DNA from: Gracilaria gracilis
Taxonomy: Eukaryota; Rhodophyta; Florideophyceae; Gracilariales; Gracilariaceae
NCBI GenBank assembly: GCA_030374805.1
Contig: JARGSG010000010.1
Span: forward strand, 28,370-92,369
Reading direction: 5' to 3'
Length of the DNA stretch: 64,000 nt
Shown piece after piece: positions 54,701 to 64,000 of the stretch. Made by a program: the position numbers and the translations under genes. Below the pieces are notes generated by a model, which was not told the origin of the DNA, searched no databases, and saw nothing but the letters and a program-made list of their open reading frames with translations. Positions within the stretch are counted from its first letter, which is position 1, and every line of letters begins with the position of its first letter.

Positions 54701-57250
54701 TCGTGGATGCTCTGGTTGTGCAAAGAACCGCGTCAAACTGCGGAAATACTCCAAACAGTTGGTACTCTTCCCCGCAAGGGCCCCACTTGAGTTCGTGGCG
54801 ATTGACATACTCGGTGAGTTTATTCGGACTCGCCGAGGTAATCGGTTTTTACTCGTCATAACCGACCGCTTTTCGAAGCTCGTGCGGACAGTTCCGCTGA
54901 CGAAGATCACCGCCAGTGCGGTCGCGCAAGCGTTCGTAACCCACTGGGTGTTTGTCTACGGACCGCCGATTGATTTACTATCGGATAATGGGTCGCAATT
55001 CACTGCGAAGTTCTTCCAGGACGTGTGTCGAATACTGGACATTAAGAACTGGTTTACTACGACCTACCATCCGCAAAGTAACGGCCAGGTGGAGCGCTTC
55101 AATCGCACCATGCTGAATGCGCTGCGAACCTTTGTCGCCGACCACCCGTCGGAATGGGATCTCTACACCGATGCGGTGACATATGCCTACAATACGCAGG
55201 TACATCGCACTACCCAGATCTCTCCGTTCGAACTGGTCTTATCGCGTGTCCCACCATCGGTGGCTGTCGAGCCCCAACCTACGCTGGATAAGTTCCCTTC
55301 ACCCCGTCTACACAGGGACGCCTGGAAGCAATGGCTGAAGCAAATCATTCCCGTAGTTGGGCAGCAAATCGCTAAGGCACAAGCCGCCTACAAGCGGAAC
55401 TTCGACGCACGTGTGCGAAAGAATGCCCCACACATCAGGGAAGGTGGCTATGTATTTCTCCGGAAAGAATACTACAATCCGGAAAAGAGAAACGCCATAA
55501 ACTTTCTCCGATAGCGGACGGCCCTTACAGGGTTATTTCTACTACCGATACAACGGTTGTCCTTGACGTCAAGGGTGAACACGAACGCTTCTCGCGTGAT
55601 CGCGTTACGCCGGCACCACCGCCGGAACCCACCGTGCAAGAAGCCCATCCCGGACCGACCAGGTCGGATACTACCCCGGCAGCGCCTCTGGCTATTAGCA
55701 GGGACGCCCCGCTCGGCCTGTCAATTCTACCGCACGCCGCGCGCGGTCTGGCCGACCTCCCTACGGAATCGGAACGTACCCCGAAAATTGGGCCAGATGC
55801 GTATGTGCACACACGCATCGTGCCCACTACTGGGATTATCGCTCCGGGCCCCGCCGCTCCAGCTAAGGAGGGGAAGGGGGACGCCCATTCAGGTTGTGCT
55901 GCTTCTTTGCAGTCTACGCCGTTGCAAACGGATACTGCACCCTCGCGGGACACCGCCAGGAACGGAGTGGGGGTTGCTTTGCCGTCGCGGACGGAGAACG
56001 CACGGACGTGTGACAGTAAGCGCCCCGTCGAGAGCCCAATGTCACGGGATGCCCAGTTATGGTCTTCAACGTCGCCGCTGCAAGCGGAGTCCTCACTTAG
56101 AGAGACTACGCCCAAACGGGATGCGCACCCAGACACGGCGGGCCACGAAGTGGAAGTTGTCGCTGCCTCATTGCCGTCGCCCACGGAGGACGCGCAGACC
56201 CGCAACAGCAGCGGCGCCGTTCAAAACCCGACGTCCGGGAGCACACCCGGCGACGCACCGCTACTGCGGAATGGAGAGGAGACCGATGTTGCCCCGACAG
56301 CGGAGGAGACCGATCATTCGGAAGAGAAATTGGTTGTTAAAGACCGTGCTGTGACGGCAGACCCAAGTTTGGGAGGTGCAATCGACTTGGTCGATAATGG
56401 CACGCGAACCGCAGAGCACACGGCCACATCAGTACAGGTGGACACCACTCTAGGTGGACAGAAGCCAATTAAGTTGGACGCGCGCACGGCGCGACACGGG
56501 CCACGCACAGTGGATGAACCGCCTCCCTTGAAGGATGACAATGCGTATGACAACGCACGCCGTGGGCACACGCGTGCCACGGAGAGTGATGAGCCGTCAA
56601 AAACCGGGAGATCCGTAATTGATACGGCTCACCACGGCGCCGCGACGGTTGGTACCACACAGTCCGCCGTGGGCGGCGAACCGTCGTCAACGGGCGTAAC
56701 GGAACACCGCTCGCTAGCCCCTCACACGGAGGTTGGTTTCCCGTCGATTGGGACGATCTCGCCGGAACACCGGAAGCTCGCAGTCCGTCCAGACGGGATC
56801 CCACAGCAACCGCAGAAGCAAGTGGCTCCAGACCCCTCACTGGGGAGCGTAACCCTCCGAGGAGCTCCCTGGGGAGCGCAACCGAGACCTGGTGTACAGG
56901 ATGCATTGCCGCCTAGACGGAAGTCGAAGGCCATCACCCGCGATCGCCACGACAGTGGAAGAGCAGTCCGCCCCGCTAACGAGGACCCATCGAACGCCTC
57001 TGGCGAGGACCCACTGGTCAGGGCGCCAGAGCGGAGTGTCTACGAACGCGAGTTCGTAGTGGACCGTATAGTCAAACACGGCCTAGACTCTACTGGAGAG
57101 CTGGTATACCAAGTCCGCTGGTACGGCTACCCCCCCTCGGAGGACACACACGAACCTATCGAGCACCTGCCCCGCTCGAAAGTACTTCAGTACCACCGGA
57201 AGACCGGTACGCCGACACCGGACACGCTGGACAAAGCCCAAGTGGGTTAA
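51698..57250 (+). pseudogene. Ty3-C pol: protease, RT, RNase H, integrase, chromodomain (three lesions)
   Basis: Protease VLDTGAGPNF near 51975. RT has CIDYRKLNA near 53155 and YLDDIIVF near 53450. RNase H has IDTDASNFQIG near 53897. Integrase has a zinc part HLSHYAKLSAH...CSGCAKN, FVAIDILGEF near 54793, LLSDNGSQF near 54979 and YHPQSNGQVERFNRT near 55065. A long Pro/Thr-rich linker follows, then a chromodomain at ~57046-57200 (REFVVDRIV, YQVRWYGYP, EPIEHLPRSK). F, W and Y are retained at positions expected for the methyl-lysine cage. Lesions: one extra T in the T-run near 53152; TAA at 54663-54665 in place of the Tyr of the FYWPAM motif; and one base lost near 55485. The domain order is the chromovirus order. 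Confidence 0.88.
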
Positions 57251-57538
57251 CCCCCACATTAGCTATGCCGCTCACGCGGAACATTTGCCGCTTCTGCGGA
57301 CAAGCCACTATACAGTGGAATAGAAGAAGAAGACGAAGAAGAAGCCTAAGAAGAGGAAGTCGAAGAACAGGAATTTGCCGCTTCAAGCGGAATACCTCCC
57401 TTAGATAAGGAACAGGCGCCCCTCGCGGGGTGCTGCCCCCTGAGGAGGGGGAGGGATGAAGAGAATTTGCTAAAAGCCGGTAGCAACCGGACACATTTAA
57501 TGATAGGGCCAAGAGATATTGGTATCTACGGAGTTCGA
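57251..57538 (+). other. Ty3-C spacer between pol and the antisense gene
   Basis: Contains short dyads CCGCTCACGCGG, CCGCTTCTGCGG and CCGCTTCAAGCGG, plus a purine-rich tract (GAAGAAGAAGACGAAGAAG) near 57325-57350. The tract could be an internal polypurine tract or the antisense 3' untranslated region. Confidence 0.45.
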
Positions 57539-58147
57539 TCACACGCCGGACGGTCCGGAACCGGACCCATGACCTTGGGCGAACCACTGAGCCGCAAGGC
57601 CCTGCAGCTGCGCCAAGTCGGTCACCGTGTCAGACACGGGCACACCCATGCCGCGAAGGAAACTGCGGATGACGATCGCCTGGGGGTCAGTACTCGAACC
57701 GGCCCCGCCCGCAGAAGCGGAGGCCTGCCACGCGCCAAACGAGTTGGGCGTACCCTGCACTACCGCATCAGCGGATCCGCCGTCATCTCCGGTTACGTCG
57801 ATCACGTCGATCTGCTGGTCCGCTCCCTGGTCCATAGGGCTCCCTGCCTCATCAAGGCTCTCGTCCTCCTCGTCGTCGACGAAGACGAACCCACGAGGAT
57901 GGCCCTCTGGGATGCTCCGCTCGACCTGACGCCGCTCCCGCGCCTCGGCGGCTGTGACTATCTCCCATTCCCATGGGTCGAAGTACACAAAGTCGCCAGC
58001 GTTGACGTCGCGTCCGGGAGACCGGTCTGTAACCCGACGGATACCCTCGGAGACCTGACTAGCAGGCACGGAGTCCCACTCGACACCGTCGATGACCTCC
58101 ACCAAGGACACCACTTCCCGCGCGTTGCGGACGGATCCCGAGCACAT
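57539..58147 (-). CDS. Ty3-C antisense ORF 2 (acidic protein), function unknown
   Basis: 202 residues from ATG 58147, overlapping the end of antisense ORF 1 by 89 bp in another frame. It is either a second gene or the C-terminal part of the first after a frameshift; NAREVVSLVEVIDG would follow ORF 1 smoothly. It contains a block with DFVYFDPWEWEIVTAAEA, an acidic Asp-rich stretch (VDDEEDESLDEAG; DQQIDVIDVTGDDGG) and a Gly/Ser/Ala tail. No recognised domain. The plus-strand frames in the same interval lack such order and are taken as shadows. Confidence 0.45.
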   Translation of the reverse strand: MCSGSVRNAREVVSLVEVIDGVEWDSVPASQVSEGIRRVTDRSPGRDVNAGDFVYFDPWEWEIVTAAEARERRQVERSIPEGHPRGFVFVDDEEDESLDEAGSPMDQGADQQIDVIDVTGDDGGSADAVVQGTPNSFGAWQASASAGGAGSSTDPQAIVIRSFLRGMGVPVSDTVTDLAQLQGLAAQWFAQGHGSGSGPSGV

Positions 58148-59336
58148 CGGTGAGGTCCAAATTCCGAATGGATCGGCGAATCATCTCCGGCACAAACCAA
58201 AGCCGGTAATGATCATACGCCTCCCAGAGGAGGAAAGCCGCGACACGGACAGTCCATTCGGTGGCAAGGATGCTCCAAAGGCCGCGCGGCGGATTCTTCA
58301 TGTAGTACGACCCGACATATGTCAGGCATGGGGGGAGCTCCACATGGCACCCTCGAGGGACCTCGACCGCAGGCCAGAACGATGGCAGCGGAACGTATCG
58401 CCCTTGACGGGAACGCGCCGCGATTCGCTCAACCTCCGAGCATTGGTACGGCACCAGAACCCCGAAGCGGGATCGCCACTTCCTCTCGTGACGGAGGCCT
58501 TCGAAGAACTCGCGCCGCGACGACTTGCGGAGGTACCGGAACTCGGCCCGAAGAATCGGACGAGCCCACAGGATGAGATCCTGGTGGGGCTGGACGACAT
58601 CCGCATAGCGGTCAATCTCGTCGAAGGCAACAGCCAGTCGATCTCCGTACTCAACCTCGCCGAACGTACGGTAGTAGGCCACGTCAAACCCGTAATGGGA
58701 CGGAACCGGATGCTCGTTCGGCGCCCGAAAATGTCGCGCATACCCAATGCGGGCAATCTCCCGGCGAGCGAACGCCAGGCTCTCGCTTCTCGTATACCAG
58801 AGACAATTTGGATGGACCGTGATACGGGCGAGCCAGTCCCATGAGCGGACGACGCTAACGGGAAGCCCTCCGGGGAGGATACCGTCAATGGCGTAGGAGT
58901 TGATCAACGCTTCATTCCGAACGGCTTCGGCATTGAACCACGGGGCTTGTGCAAACAGGCCGCTATGGCGGTGAGGATCGCGTACGCGGAGACTCCCAAG
59001 ACTGGGCCATCCTCCCGTATTTGTCGGCACGCTAGCATGGAACCAATCCCACACGGGAGCTGGATCCGGAGTCGCTGCTGTCGCAACGGACGCCGCGCCG
59101 GAAGCGGAAGCCCCCGACGATTGAGGCAAGGGTACCGACCGGAACCGCGGTCCGGCAGCGGTCATTCGCGCAGTCCCACCTGGGGGAGCGCCGGGATTAC
59201 CGGAGGTGTTGTTGTTATTGGTAGGCATCGCTGTGTCGATGAGAGTCGAAGGTGCCAAGTATGGTACGAGTGCCAAGTTGTTGGAGTCCGAGTGGTCGTT
59301 AGGCTCACCGCCGGAGTCCGGACTATATAGGCCCAT
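58059..59336 (-). CDS. Ty3-C antisense ORF 1, function unknown
   Basis: 425 residues on the strand opposite pol, between pol and the polypurine tract. After an Asn/Gly/Ala/Pro-rich N-terminus there is a dense globular part with many Trp, Tyr, Phe and Arg residues (PAPVWDWFHASVP, SWDWLARITVHPNCLWY, FRYLRKSSRREFFEGLRHE). A hydrophobic helix follows (WTVRVAAFLLWEAY). Such order is unusual for a chance frame. CTATATAG at 59323-59330 lies just inside the first codons, so transcription from it would favour the second ATG at 59226-59228. Antisense ORFs at this place are known from some plant Ty3/gypsy elements. I cannot name the family. The equivalent interval of Ty3-A does not contain it. Confidence 0.55.
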   Translation of the reverse strand: MGLYSPDSGGEPNDHSDSNNLALVPYLAPSTLIDTAMPTNNNNTSGNPGAPPGGTARMTAAGPRFRSVPLPQSSGASASGAASVATAATPDPAPVWDWFHASVPTNTGGWPSLGSLRVRDPHRHSGLFAQAPWFNAEAVRNEALINSYAIDGILPGGLPVSVVRSWDWLARITVHPNCLWYTRSESLAFARREIARIGYARHFRAPNEHPVPSHYGFDVAYYRTFGEVEYGDRLAVAFDEIDRYADVVQPHQDLILWARPILRAEFRYLRKSSRREFFEGLRHERKWRSRFGVLVPYQCSEVERIAARSRQGRYVPLPSFWPAVEVPRGCHVELPPCLTYVGSYYMKNPPRGLWSILATEWTVRVAAFLLWEAYDHYRLWFVPEMIRRSIRNLDLTDVLGIRPQRAGSGVLGGGHRRCRVGLRAC

Positions 59337-59377
59337 GATGGGAGGTGAGAAGCCGAACGAGTCGGAAGTTTCAGCCT

Positions 59378-59390
59378 GAGAAGGGGGAGA
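59378..59390 (+). other. Polypurine tract of Ty3-C
   Basis: GAGAAGGGGGAGA directly before the 3' LTR, the expected plus-strand primer. Confidence 0.8.
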
Positions 59391-60241
59391 TGTAGAGCAA
59401 TTGCCCTTGGCAGGGACTGAGGGGGATGCCGCTCATATACCCGTTGTTATTTTCGGCTGAACTTCCTACTATTATGAAGTCTATTTGCCTATTTGGCCCG
59501 GATTGGGGATCCGCCTATGAAGGGTAGGATTGGCGCGACACGTGTGTGCCCGCGCCCGATTACCGGATGCGCAGTTGCAAGTGTGCCACGGAGGTACACG
59601 TGGGTAGTGTTGGCTGGCGTGCCGGGTACTTAGATATTTTAGTTATATTTGTCAGCCGAATATAAGTGGCGGCACTTGCCGCCACTGTACGGGGAAGTAA
59701 ACCTCAACGAAGCTTTGGCTCTAGCTTGAGTTCCGCTTGCGCACGGCCTTTTGCCCCATTCCCGGGGGATACCGCCGCTTAGCCGGACAAGTTATCCACC
59801 TCCGTCACCGAGAAGCACCGATCCGTCGTTACGGCCTCTTATTGATTATTCTTCCATACACTCTTTCTGTTTTCCCGTCTTACGGCTTCGTTACACTTCG
59901 CCCTGTTGTACAGGTTTGCCCCTTTTTGTCTCGGGATTATTCCCCGCTCTCACGAGTCTGTGCTCCGCAGTGCGGTTCATTTTGCTACCTTCTATCTCGC
60001 CCCTTTTGCTACGAGATACGCCACACCCAGTGGAATCCATCCTGTTGGCACCCCGATTGCCACCCCCAACCTCCGTCTGTAAGTCAGGAAGAGGCCGCCC
60101 GGAGTTACGCCCGGCACGTGTCGGCCTCATCGGAGGGTTCTGCCACTGCTCTGCCCCAATAGGGAGCAAGGCTGAACACCTTGGGTGCGTAGCCGCTGGC
60201 GCGGTTTGTGTTCTTTCCTTCCGTTCCGGCTTTGCCCCACA
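59391..60241 (+). repeat. 3' LTR of Ty3-C (851 bp)
   Basis: Starts TGTAGAGCAATTGCCC and ends TTTGCCCCACA. One base shorter than the 5' copy (TTCCGGC for TTCCCGGC). Confidence 0.93.
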
Positions 60242-60246
60242 ATCGG
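60242..60246. repeat. Target-site duplication, right copy (Ty3-C)
   Basis: ATCGG, direct repeat of 48677-48681. Confidence 0.88.
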
Positions 60247-60362
60247 AGAGTATGGTACAGGAGTATCGTCTAGATCAGCGCAAGGATATTTTTCGAATGC
60301 GAGAGGAAGGACAGACGCGTTTGAAGATAATGCGAAGTACATTCCTAGAACGGGATGACTAA
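60247..60362 (+). pseudogene. Ulp1-like protease of MULE-2, 3' part after the Ty3-C insertion
   Basis: With one target-site copy counted, the protease frame interrupted at 48681 carries on here (ESMVQEYRLDQRKDIFRMRE) to TAA at 60360-60362. The corresponding MULE-1 stretch has a similar charged helix (SQIHYQRRERIYVARH). In MULE-1 the frame then continues into the linker and zinc domain; here it meets several stops between 60360 and 60533. Confidence 0.6.
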
Positions 60363-60536
60363 ATGGTGAGAAGAGAAAACGCGCTCATCATCGCCAATTA
60401 CCGTTGGAGCTACCAAACCGGCAGAGAACCCCAACTATGAAGCCGCTGCCGAAATAAAAGGATCTGTGTGTGTAAGAGACGTAGGGAAAGAGGCGGTTTC
60501 TTCTGGTGTAAGAGATGTAGGAAAGGGTTCTAAGGA

Positions 60537-62492
60537 TTGTATCATAGTCGGAAGGTGGATTGTGTCGATGAAGGAAATAAGACCGCAAATCGCGATGTTG
60601 ATGACGATGTGGAGGGATATGTTGACTACGATCTTCTGGGTGATGAAGAACCAAGGACTGATAGTGATGATCATGCCGAAAATAGAGATGTGGACTATGA
60701 TCTTATAGAAGATGCGAAAACTGGGACTGGCTATGAGGATGGTAGTGTACATGGAAGTGTTAATGAACATTTGGTGACTGAGAGTGTTAATTGTGATGAT
60801 CATGGTGGTGTTTCGTATAAACACGATCATGAATTAAACGGAGAATCAAATGACGACGACTTCATGGATCCCGTGAAAGAACAGGAACTACACCAACAGT
60901 CGGGAGCTGCAGCGAAAAGAAAGTCATTCCGAATGGAAAGTAACCGCAAGAAATCGGAGGTTCTTAATGCATCTCTATCTCCTATCGCTCTATCCTTTCA
61001 AAGGACTAGGCGCCCGCGCAGAGTAAAGTTTATGGACAGCTTTAACGCTGCTCATGCAGTCATCGAGGATGTTCTTCATAAGGCAACCGTACAGGGGTGT
61101 GAAGCCAGCTCCGATTACATGGGTATGACCTATACAGGAAAAGTTGCCAACCTAAGCGCTTTTATATCGTCTATTTCGGTTACCAGAGGCTTCATGTACA
61201 CAATGCACCACTGCCGATTGGTGCGGAGGAAGACGAAGCGAAGCAATCGAATTGTAACGGGAAGACTGCGTTGCATGAGACACAAACCTCCTACACGATG
61301 TCCGTCTAGTGTGAACTTTGGACTGGACCGTGATTGCGAGGAATGGAATGTGGCTGTTGATTTCCATCACAACCATGAGCCGTGCTATAGAGACAGCAGT
61401 ATTATTGCGGAACGTTGTAGATCCATTGAAGGGTCAATGGAAGTTCATTTCCGTCGCTGGAAAAGGGATTGGGAGAAGACGCAGAGCACTAGTGAGAATG
61501 AAAGGGACATAGATTGGGATCGCCTGCAACTATTAGGCCTTCCTACGATTACTAACGCTCCCATATCGAGACTATTAGGCGGTGATATGATGCAGGAAGT
61601 GTTCAGACGATGTAAAAATATTCACCGCACTCCTGAAAACAAACATACATCGTCCAGCCCTACTGCTCAACTCCCACTGTTAAGTGGGTGCCATGAAGGG
61701 GGCAAACTGTGCGGCCCTGCTGGTAATGTAGGAGACGTGAATATGGCGAAGCCTGGCACTGTCGGTGTAGGACTGGTGGCTGAGGAAGGAGATCACGTCT
61801 CCAATGTAGAAGACGTGAAATCATCTGGGCACGAAGGAAATGTTGTAGGAGATGTGGGGGTAATGGAAAGGAAAGAGAAAACAGTGGAAGCAATGGAATC
61901 CTCACGTTCATCGGTATTGTCCTCTGGCTCCTCCCCCTGTACTTCTAGCTTAGGCTTCAATGGTCAGGAGAAAATGGGGATTAATACTATGATGGATGTA
62001 GGCACTGATGAAGGGCGCCTGCAAACGAACGGGTTTGAAGGGGTGCAGGAAGGAGAGGGAACTGGACAGGCCCTGGATGTGAGCTCTGAACTCATTGATA
62101 AGTCCCTGCTCCTCAATGATGAGGAGGACATCCCACTGGATCTGTTCCACATTCCCAATTCCCTGAAACGGGACTCAGTTGGTGATGAAAGTGGTGAAGG
62201 ACGCCGGGAGATGAAAGACAAAGACGAGAAGGCAGACTCGGGCAATGAAAAAGGAGCTGTCGATATTGAAGATGATATAGAGCACGTTGATCAATGCTTC
62301 AAAGCTGCCATCATTGCGTACTTTCAAAGCTTATCTATAGACGCTCCTGGGCATGAGGTAATGAAGGAGGTTCAGCATATAGCGGAATGTATGGGCTACT
62401 ATCTTTATACGAGGACATCGGTATATATAGGGGACAAGAAGCGAAAAGATGAGAAGAAAAATAGTAGCAGGGGACAGTCGCGTTCTTCATAA
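60537..62492 (+). pseudogene. MULE-2 linker, FLYWCH/GCM-like zinc domain and transposase N-terminus in one frame
   Basis: Open for 651 codons from a TTG, in the same frame as the protease remnant before it. An acidic linker (RDVDDDVEGYVDYD; ESNDDDFMDP) precedes a Cys/His domain near ~61030-61400 (TGRLRCMRHKPPTRC, VAVDFHHNHEPCY), the counterpart of the MULE-1 zinc domain. A second acidic linker follows, then VDQCFKAAIIAYFQSL and KEVQHIAECMGYYLY, matching the start of the MULE-1 transposase (RRGFVAYLDQM, LQHLQYMAEYFGFNL). Zinc domain and transposase are thus fused without an intron here, which supports the spliced fusion proposed for MULE-1. The frame is lost near 62455-62490. Confidence 0.7.
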
Positions 62493-64000
62493 GTGCCTCC
62501 TCAAGTGCGAGAAGTACAATAGTCGAGCGGAAGAAAGGTGCTACTTTTCGCTAACAATCAAAACGGTGTCATCTGATGACAATGGTGGTGGTAGGTCTTA
62601 TGCTGCGGACTTCACGGGAGCGCGACATACCCACGAGCCAGGAGATAGCTGTGGTGTGAAGCGGCTGGCTCCCAAAATGAGAGCAGAGGCCTTGCATATG
62701 AGGAACAAATTACACATGTCTCTTAAAGATACTGTACGATATCTTGAAGATAAGTACAAGAAAGCCATTGACATGACATCCGCACGGAAGCAAATGGGTT
62801 GCGCAGGGTCAGTGAGCAACCCTAAAGACCTGGAGTGCCTTAGACTTTGTGAGGCACTCGTGGAGCTCAACAAAGAAGACGAGGGAAACAAGTTTTTCTT
62901 CACGTGCGACAAGTCAGGTCGGATGATGTCGGCTTGTTGGGCCTTCCGGGAGTGGTTGGACGATTATGAAAGGCACGGAATCGTTCCTGGGATATCCATC
63001 GACTGCAAAGCAGTAGCTAACCGATATGGTTATCCATTGTTTACCGTCAACGGGAGAGCGAACGATGGATGCACGATGACGTTTTTCATGGCATTCATTG
63101 CCGGAGAGTCTGGAGAGGACTTCGTTCAGGTTCTATCCCATTTCAAGTCTATAATACCAGTCTCTCCGGCATTGATTTCAATGGACCAGAGCACCGCCTG
63201 CATAAATGCCACTGCGAGGGTCTTTAATACCTCTTTCATATCTTTGGATGAGTGGCATTTGAACCACAATCAAATGTAAAACGTCACCGCATGGTGTGGG
63301 AAGATTAAGAGGTGTTCGTGGTGCGATGAAATGTCTCGAGATCTCTTCATGCTGAGAAGATCGAGAAGTATGCTGAGCTTTATTCGAAGGCGCGACGCTT
63401 TCGAACAGACGTACTTCAATCCGTTCCAAAACCTACACCAGTGTGGTTCAAATTTCTGTACCACCACAAGCCCCAATTGCTCGTAGCATGTTTCCGCGAC
63501 GCGGCTGTACCCAAAAGGTACCTCTTCCAAGGTTCTGGGTATACTGAGGCGTCGAACGCCGGCTATCGTGCGTATATATTGTCGAAGAAAGTCCCGTTCT
63601 CGAGGATTCCACTTGAGCTACGTCGCGTGACATCGAAAAGGGCGGCAGAGAGAAGAGCGGCCGACTTGCGATCCCTCACATCACTCAGCTCAAAATTCCG
63701 TTCTATCCGAGATTGCCAGCTCCCGCTTCCGGCATCGGTTCTAGACCAAATGACCAATGACATCACCAGTTACGCCCTTCTCAAGTTTAAAACACTGAGC
63801 ATAGATCCATCCAGGATGTATGCTGTGCAGAGGGCGGATCTCGTCGATATCGATACTGTCCATTGGCCCGAACTGAACCTCCAAGACAGCTATGTCGGCC
63901 CGGTTGCACGCTTCGAGGTGGTGTGGCGAAGGCCACTAGCTCCGCCAAACCCACAACCCAATCCGTCTCCCACTTCCCACTCGGCTTCGATTCCAATACT
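62449..64000 (+). pseudogene. MULE-2 transposase, frameshifted, with internal stop, truncated by the window end
   Basis: Continues the MULE-2 transposase in a new frame from about 62465 (LLKCEKYNSR). The core matches MULE-1: ISIDCKAVANRYGYPL (first Asp), VNGRANDG, ISMDQSTAC (second Asp) and DEWHLNHNQ. TAA at 63277-63279 follows NQM. The same frame resumes as NVTAWCGKIKR up to about 63365, then the matching sequence moves to another frame (YAELYSKARRF, FQGSGYTEASNAGYR) that stays open to the window edge. The SWIM finger would lie beyond 64000. Non-functional. Confidence 0.75.

Larger units (their letters stand above)
48682..60241 (+). mobile_element. Ty3/gypsy chromovirus Ty3-C with an antisense gene, inserted in MULE-2
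   Basis: An 11.56-kb element: LTRs of 852 and 851 bp (TG...CA), 5-bp target duplication, primer-binding site, gag, pol with chromodomain, a ~1.8-kb antisense coding block, polypurine tract. The LTRs differ at roughly 24 positions (about 3 percent by eye). gag has a frameshift near its end, and pol has two frameshifts and a stop. Closest relative in the window is Ty3-A. Confidence 0.93.
47734..64000 (+). mobile_element. Decayed second Mutator-like element, MULE-2, split by Ty3-C and cut by the window end
   Basis: The host sequence on both sides of Ty3-C belongs to one MULE of the MULE-1 type in plus orientation: Ulp1 protease (47734-48681 and 60242-60362), acidic linker and zinc domain, then transposase (to beyond 64000). 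At least two stops and two frameshifts are present besides the insertion. The left boundary is not resolved. Confidence 0.78.

Noticed and set aside
57467..58153. 228-codon plus-strand frame opposite the Ty3-C antisense ORFs (also 58092-58844)
   Set aside because: GC-rich DNA yields long frames on several strands. The plus-strand products lack the hydrophobic and aromatic order seen in the minus-strand frame.
1..64000. CRISPR arrays, rRNA, prokaryotic promoters or operons
   Set aside because: No regular direct-repeat/spacer structure or rRNA-like sequence was seen, and the gene content is eukaryotic.

Overview
This is eukaryotic nuclear DNA dominated by transposable elements. There are no bacterial-style operons, and most of the host genes have no introns. 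The compact host genes, the red-algal look of the copia element and the gene islands packed between nested retrotransposons suggest a florideophyte red alga such as Chondrus crispus. That assignment is inference; no housekeeping gene in the window settles it.

Layout. 1-4.06 kb: a frameshifted membrane-protein gene, then an AT-rich spacer. 4.07-9.82 kb: a complete Mutator-like element (MULE-1) with ~170-bp terminal inverted repeats and an 11-bp target duplication. It encodes a SUMO-protease-like domain and a transposase that a 67-nt intron can join into one protein. 10.46-30.69 kb: an old Ty3/gypsy chromovirus (Ty3-A), whose 3' LTR was split by a second, minus-strand Ty3/gypsy element (Ty3-B, 20.83-30.58 kb). 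30.86-31.87 kb: a broken PIF/Harbinger-type transposase cut by a 109-bp palindrome. 32.56-37.24 kb: an intact Ty1/copia element with two identical 94-bp LTRs. 38.3-45.6 kb: a host gene island of secreted or membrane proteins, one member broken. 47.7 kb to the window end: a decayed second MULE (MULE-2), split by a third Ty3/gypsy element (Ty3-C, 48.68-60.24 kb).

How it fits together. The three Ty3 elements share one primer-binding site, a CCHC Gag and a chromodomain at the end of Pol. Chromodomains can direct integration to silent chromatin, which would fit the nesting. LTR divergence by eye orders the insertions: Ty3-A oldest, then Ty3-C, then Ty3-B, with copia essentially new. All three Ty3 Pols carry stops or frameshifts, whereas MULE-1 and copia look potentially autonomous.

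Most notable observations. (i) The bipartite dyad ACC-N5-GGT is scattered through the whole of Ty3-B, coding and noncoding, far above chance; Ty3-A and Ty3-C show other short dyads of similar size. (ii) A long antisense reading frame lies between pol and the 3' LTR of Ty3-C. (iii) MULE-1 appears to make a single spliced Ulp1-zinc finger-transposase protein.
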